From the NCBI GenBank assembly GCA_963850765.1, contig CAWKMN010000011.1:62001-126000 (forward strand): DNA of 64,000 nt. Direction: 5' to 3'. Within the stretch, counting starts at the first letter, position 1. Every line of letters starts with the position of its first letter. Position numbers and translations under genes: made by a program. Source of the DNA: CAWKMN01 sp963850765 (lineage in GTDB: Bacteria > Chloroflexota > Anaerolineae > Aggregatilineales > Aggregatilineaceae). The notes beneath the pieces were generated by a model, which saw only the letters and a program-made list of their open reading frames with translations, was not told the DNA's origin and ran no database searches. Below are positions 63,040 through 64,000 of this stretch, piece after piece.

Positions 63040-64000
63040 ATGACAACCAAAGTGATCATGCCGCAGATGGGCGAAAGTGTGATCGAAGGCACGGTGGGCC
63101 GCTGGCTGAAACAGGAAGGCGAGCCGGTCGAAGAATACGAGCCGATTCTGGAAGTCGAGACGGATAAAGTCACGTCCGAGGTCACGGCAACGGCGAGCGG
63201 CACTCTGCTCAAGATCTACGTGGGCGAAGGCCGGACGGTGCTGGCCGGAACGGTGCTGGCCCTGATCGGCCAGCCGGGCGACGAGGTGCCGGCCAGTGTC
63301 GAGGCGGAGTCGGTCGCGGCGTTTGGCCACGCGGCCACGGGTGGACATATGCCACTGACGGTGGACACGGCGATCCCGCCGCTGAACGTCGGACCCACCT
63401 CTCCGCCGCCGAATTCGGCCGGGTTGCCGCATGTCACGCCGGTCGTGGCGCGTATCGCCGCCGAGCATCAGATCGACGTGCGTAAGGTCAACGGCACCGG
63501 GCGGGATGGCCGGGTCACCAAAAAGGACATCATGGCCTACATCGACAGCCGCACGGGACTTCCGGCGAAACAGCCGGAACTCGCGCCATGGGAACAGCCG
63601 GGATCGGGCGATCTGTTCAAGCCCACGGATGATCTGTACAGGCAGGCCGCCGCCGAGATCGCTCCTGCTCCCAGCGCTGCGCCCGCTGCTCCCGCCGATC
63701 ATGTCCACCATGCGCCGCCCGCGCCCGGCAAGCCCGGCGATCTCGTGCCGCACAGCACGATGCGCCGCCGCATCGCCGAGCATATGGTCCGCAGCAAGCT
63801 GCATACCGCGCCGCATGTGACGACGGTGTTCGAGGTCGATATGAGCGCCGTGGTGGCACATCGCAGCGCCAACAAAGAGGATTTCGGGCGGCGGGGCGTC
63901 AACCTGACCTTCACGGCGTACCTCGTGGCGGCTACCGCCGAAGCCCTGCGCCGTCACCCGGCGGTGAACAGCGAATGGCGCGATGATGGCCTGCTGCTCA
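63040..64000 (+). CDS. pdhC: Dihydrolipoamide acyltransferase E2, 3' end cut by window
   Basis: E2 core component of a 2-oxoacid dehydrogenase complex, 320 codons visible. A lipoyl domain at about 1-80 carries its lysine in EVETDKVTSEV (about Lys43). A first linker rich in Pro and Ala leads to a peripheral-subunit-binding domain (about 128-164, VVARIAAEHQIDVRKVNGTG). A second linker leads to the start of the catalytic domain (about 235 on, STMRRRIAEHMVRSK, TAPHVTTVFEVDM). The catalytic HxxxDG motif lies beyond the window. It belongs with E1 alpha and beta upstream. Confidence 0.95.
   Translation, partial: MTTKVIMPQMGESVIEGTVGRWLKQEGEPVEEYEPILEVETDKVTSEVTATASGTLLKIYVGEGRTVLAGTVLALIGQPGDEVPASVEAESVAAFGHAATGGHMPLTVDTAIPPLNVGPTSPPPNSAGLPHVTPVVARIAAEHQIDVRKVNGTGRDGRVTKKDIMAYIDSRTGLPAKQPELAPWEQPGSGDLFKPTDDLYRQAAAEIAPAPSAAPAAPADHVHHAPPAPGKPGDLVPHSTMRRRIAEHMVRSKLHTAPHVTTVFEVDMSAVVAHRSANKEDFGRRGVNLTFTAYLVAATAEALRRHPAVNSEWRDDGLLL

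Overview
The window looks like about 64 kb of chromosome from a high-GC, uncultured bacterium. It is probably a Chloroflexota member, most likely Anaerolineae-like. The reasons are mevalonate-pathway genes beside a polyprenyl synthase, a SpoVS homologue in an otherwise non-sporulating gene set, DUF2085, DUF2723 and Helicase_C_3-type proteins, threonine/proline-rich lipoprotein linkers, and many intergenic 'word' palindromes. This placement is inference; no rRNA or marker set is present. I found no tRNA, rRNA, CRISPR array, transposase or phage gene.

Layout. 1-8352 (minus): a GH31 glycosidase cut by the left edge, then a tightly coupled surface-polysaccharide operon (membrane glycosyltransferase, GT4 glycosyltransferase, Wzx-like flippase, CgeB-like glycosyltransferase, hexapeptide acyltransferase, methyltransferase) whose starts and stops overlap. 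8452-12901: a small secreted protein, an alpha/beta hydrolase with a DapA-family aldolase, and a DUF2723 membrane protein. 13170-18270: SpoVS, PspA-like protein, a GAF histidine kinase with its response regulator, and a second regulator. 18267-22069 (minus): DUF2085 protein, a two-repeat lipoprotein and a ylm-like set (DUF167, YggT, YggS, PgeF). 22207-27175: an endonuclease/exonuclease/phosphatase protein, mevalonate kinase with a (di)phosphomevalonate decarboxylase, polyprenyl synthase, and a zinc-ribbon/TIR protein. 27346-36174: transketolase, a cyclic-nucleotide-domain histidine kinase, aldo/keto reductase, two membrane-anchored unknowns, a GAF-PAS kinase and a lone receiver. 36527-42813 (minus): an NMT1/THI5-type ABC transporter, DUF2007 protein, cyclophilin, M20 peptidase, adenosine-specific kinase and a small membrane protein. 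43030-49358: a CoaE fusion, an ABC-F ATPase, a small membrane protein, an M24 peptidase and TsaD. 49807-54757 (minus): SGNH protein, 2H phosphoesterase, galactokinase-like kinase and a Helicase_C_3-type protein. 55094-58836 (minus): a molybdenum hydroxylase. 59990-64000: 2-oxoacid dehydrogenase E1 alpha, E1 beta, an unknown membrane protein, and E2 cut by the right edge.

Seventeen clearly conserved genes carry about 28 single-base frameshifts, nearly all one extra G or C (a few are missing bases) in a G/C-rich run. Sequencing or consensus error is the simplest reading, so I give each affected gene as one CDS spanning its frames rather than as a pseudogene.

Two regulatory themes recur. Promoters of the form TTGnnn - 17 bp - TAnnnT are recognisable before about a dozen genes, and in three cases the -10 box lies only 6-7 nt from the ATG, suggesting leaderless mRNAs. 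The gaps between operons are filled by a few families of short imperfect palindromes, often nested one inside another.
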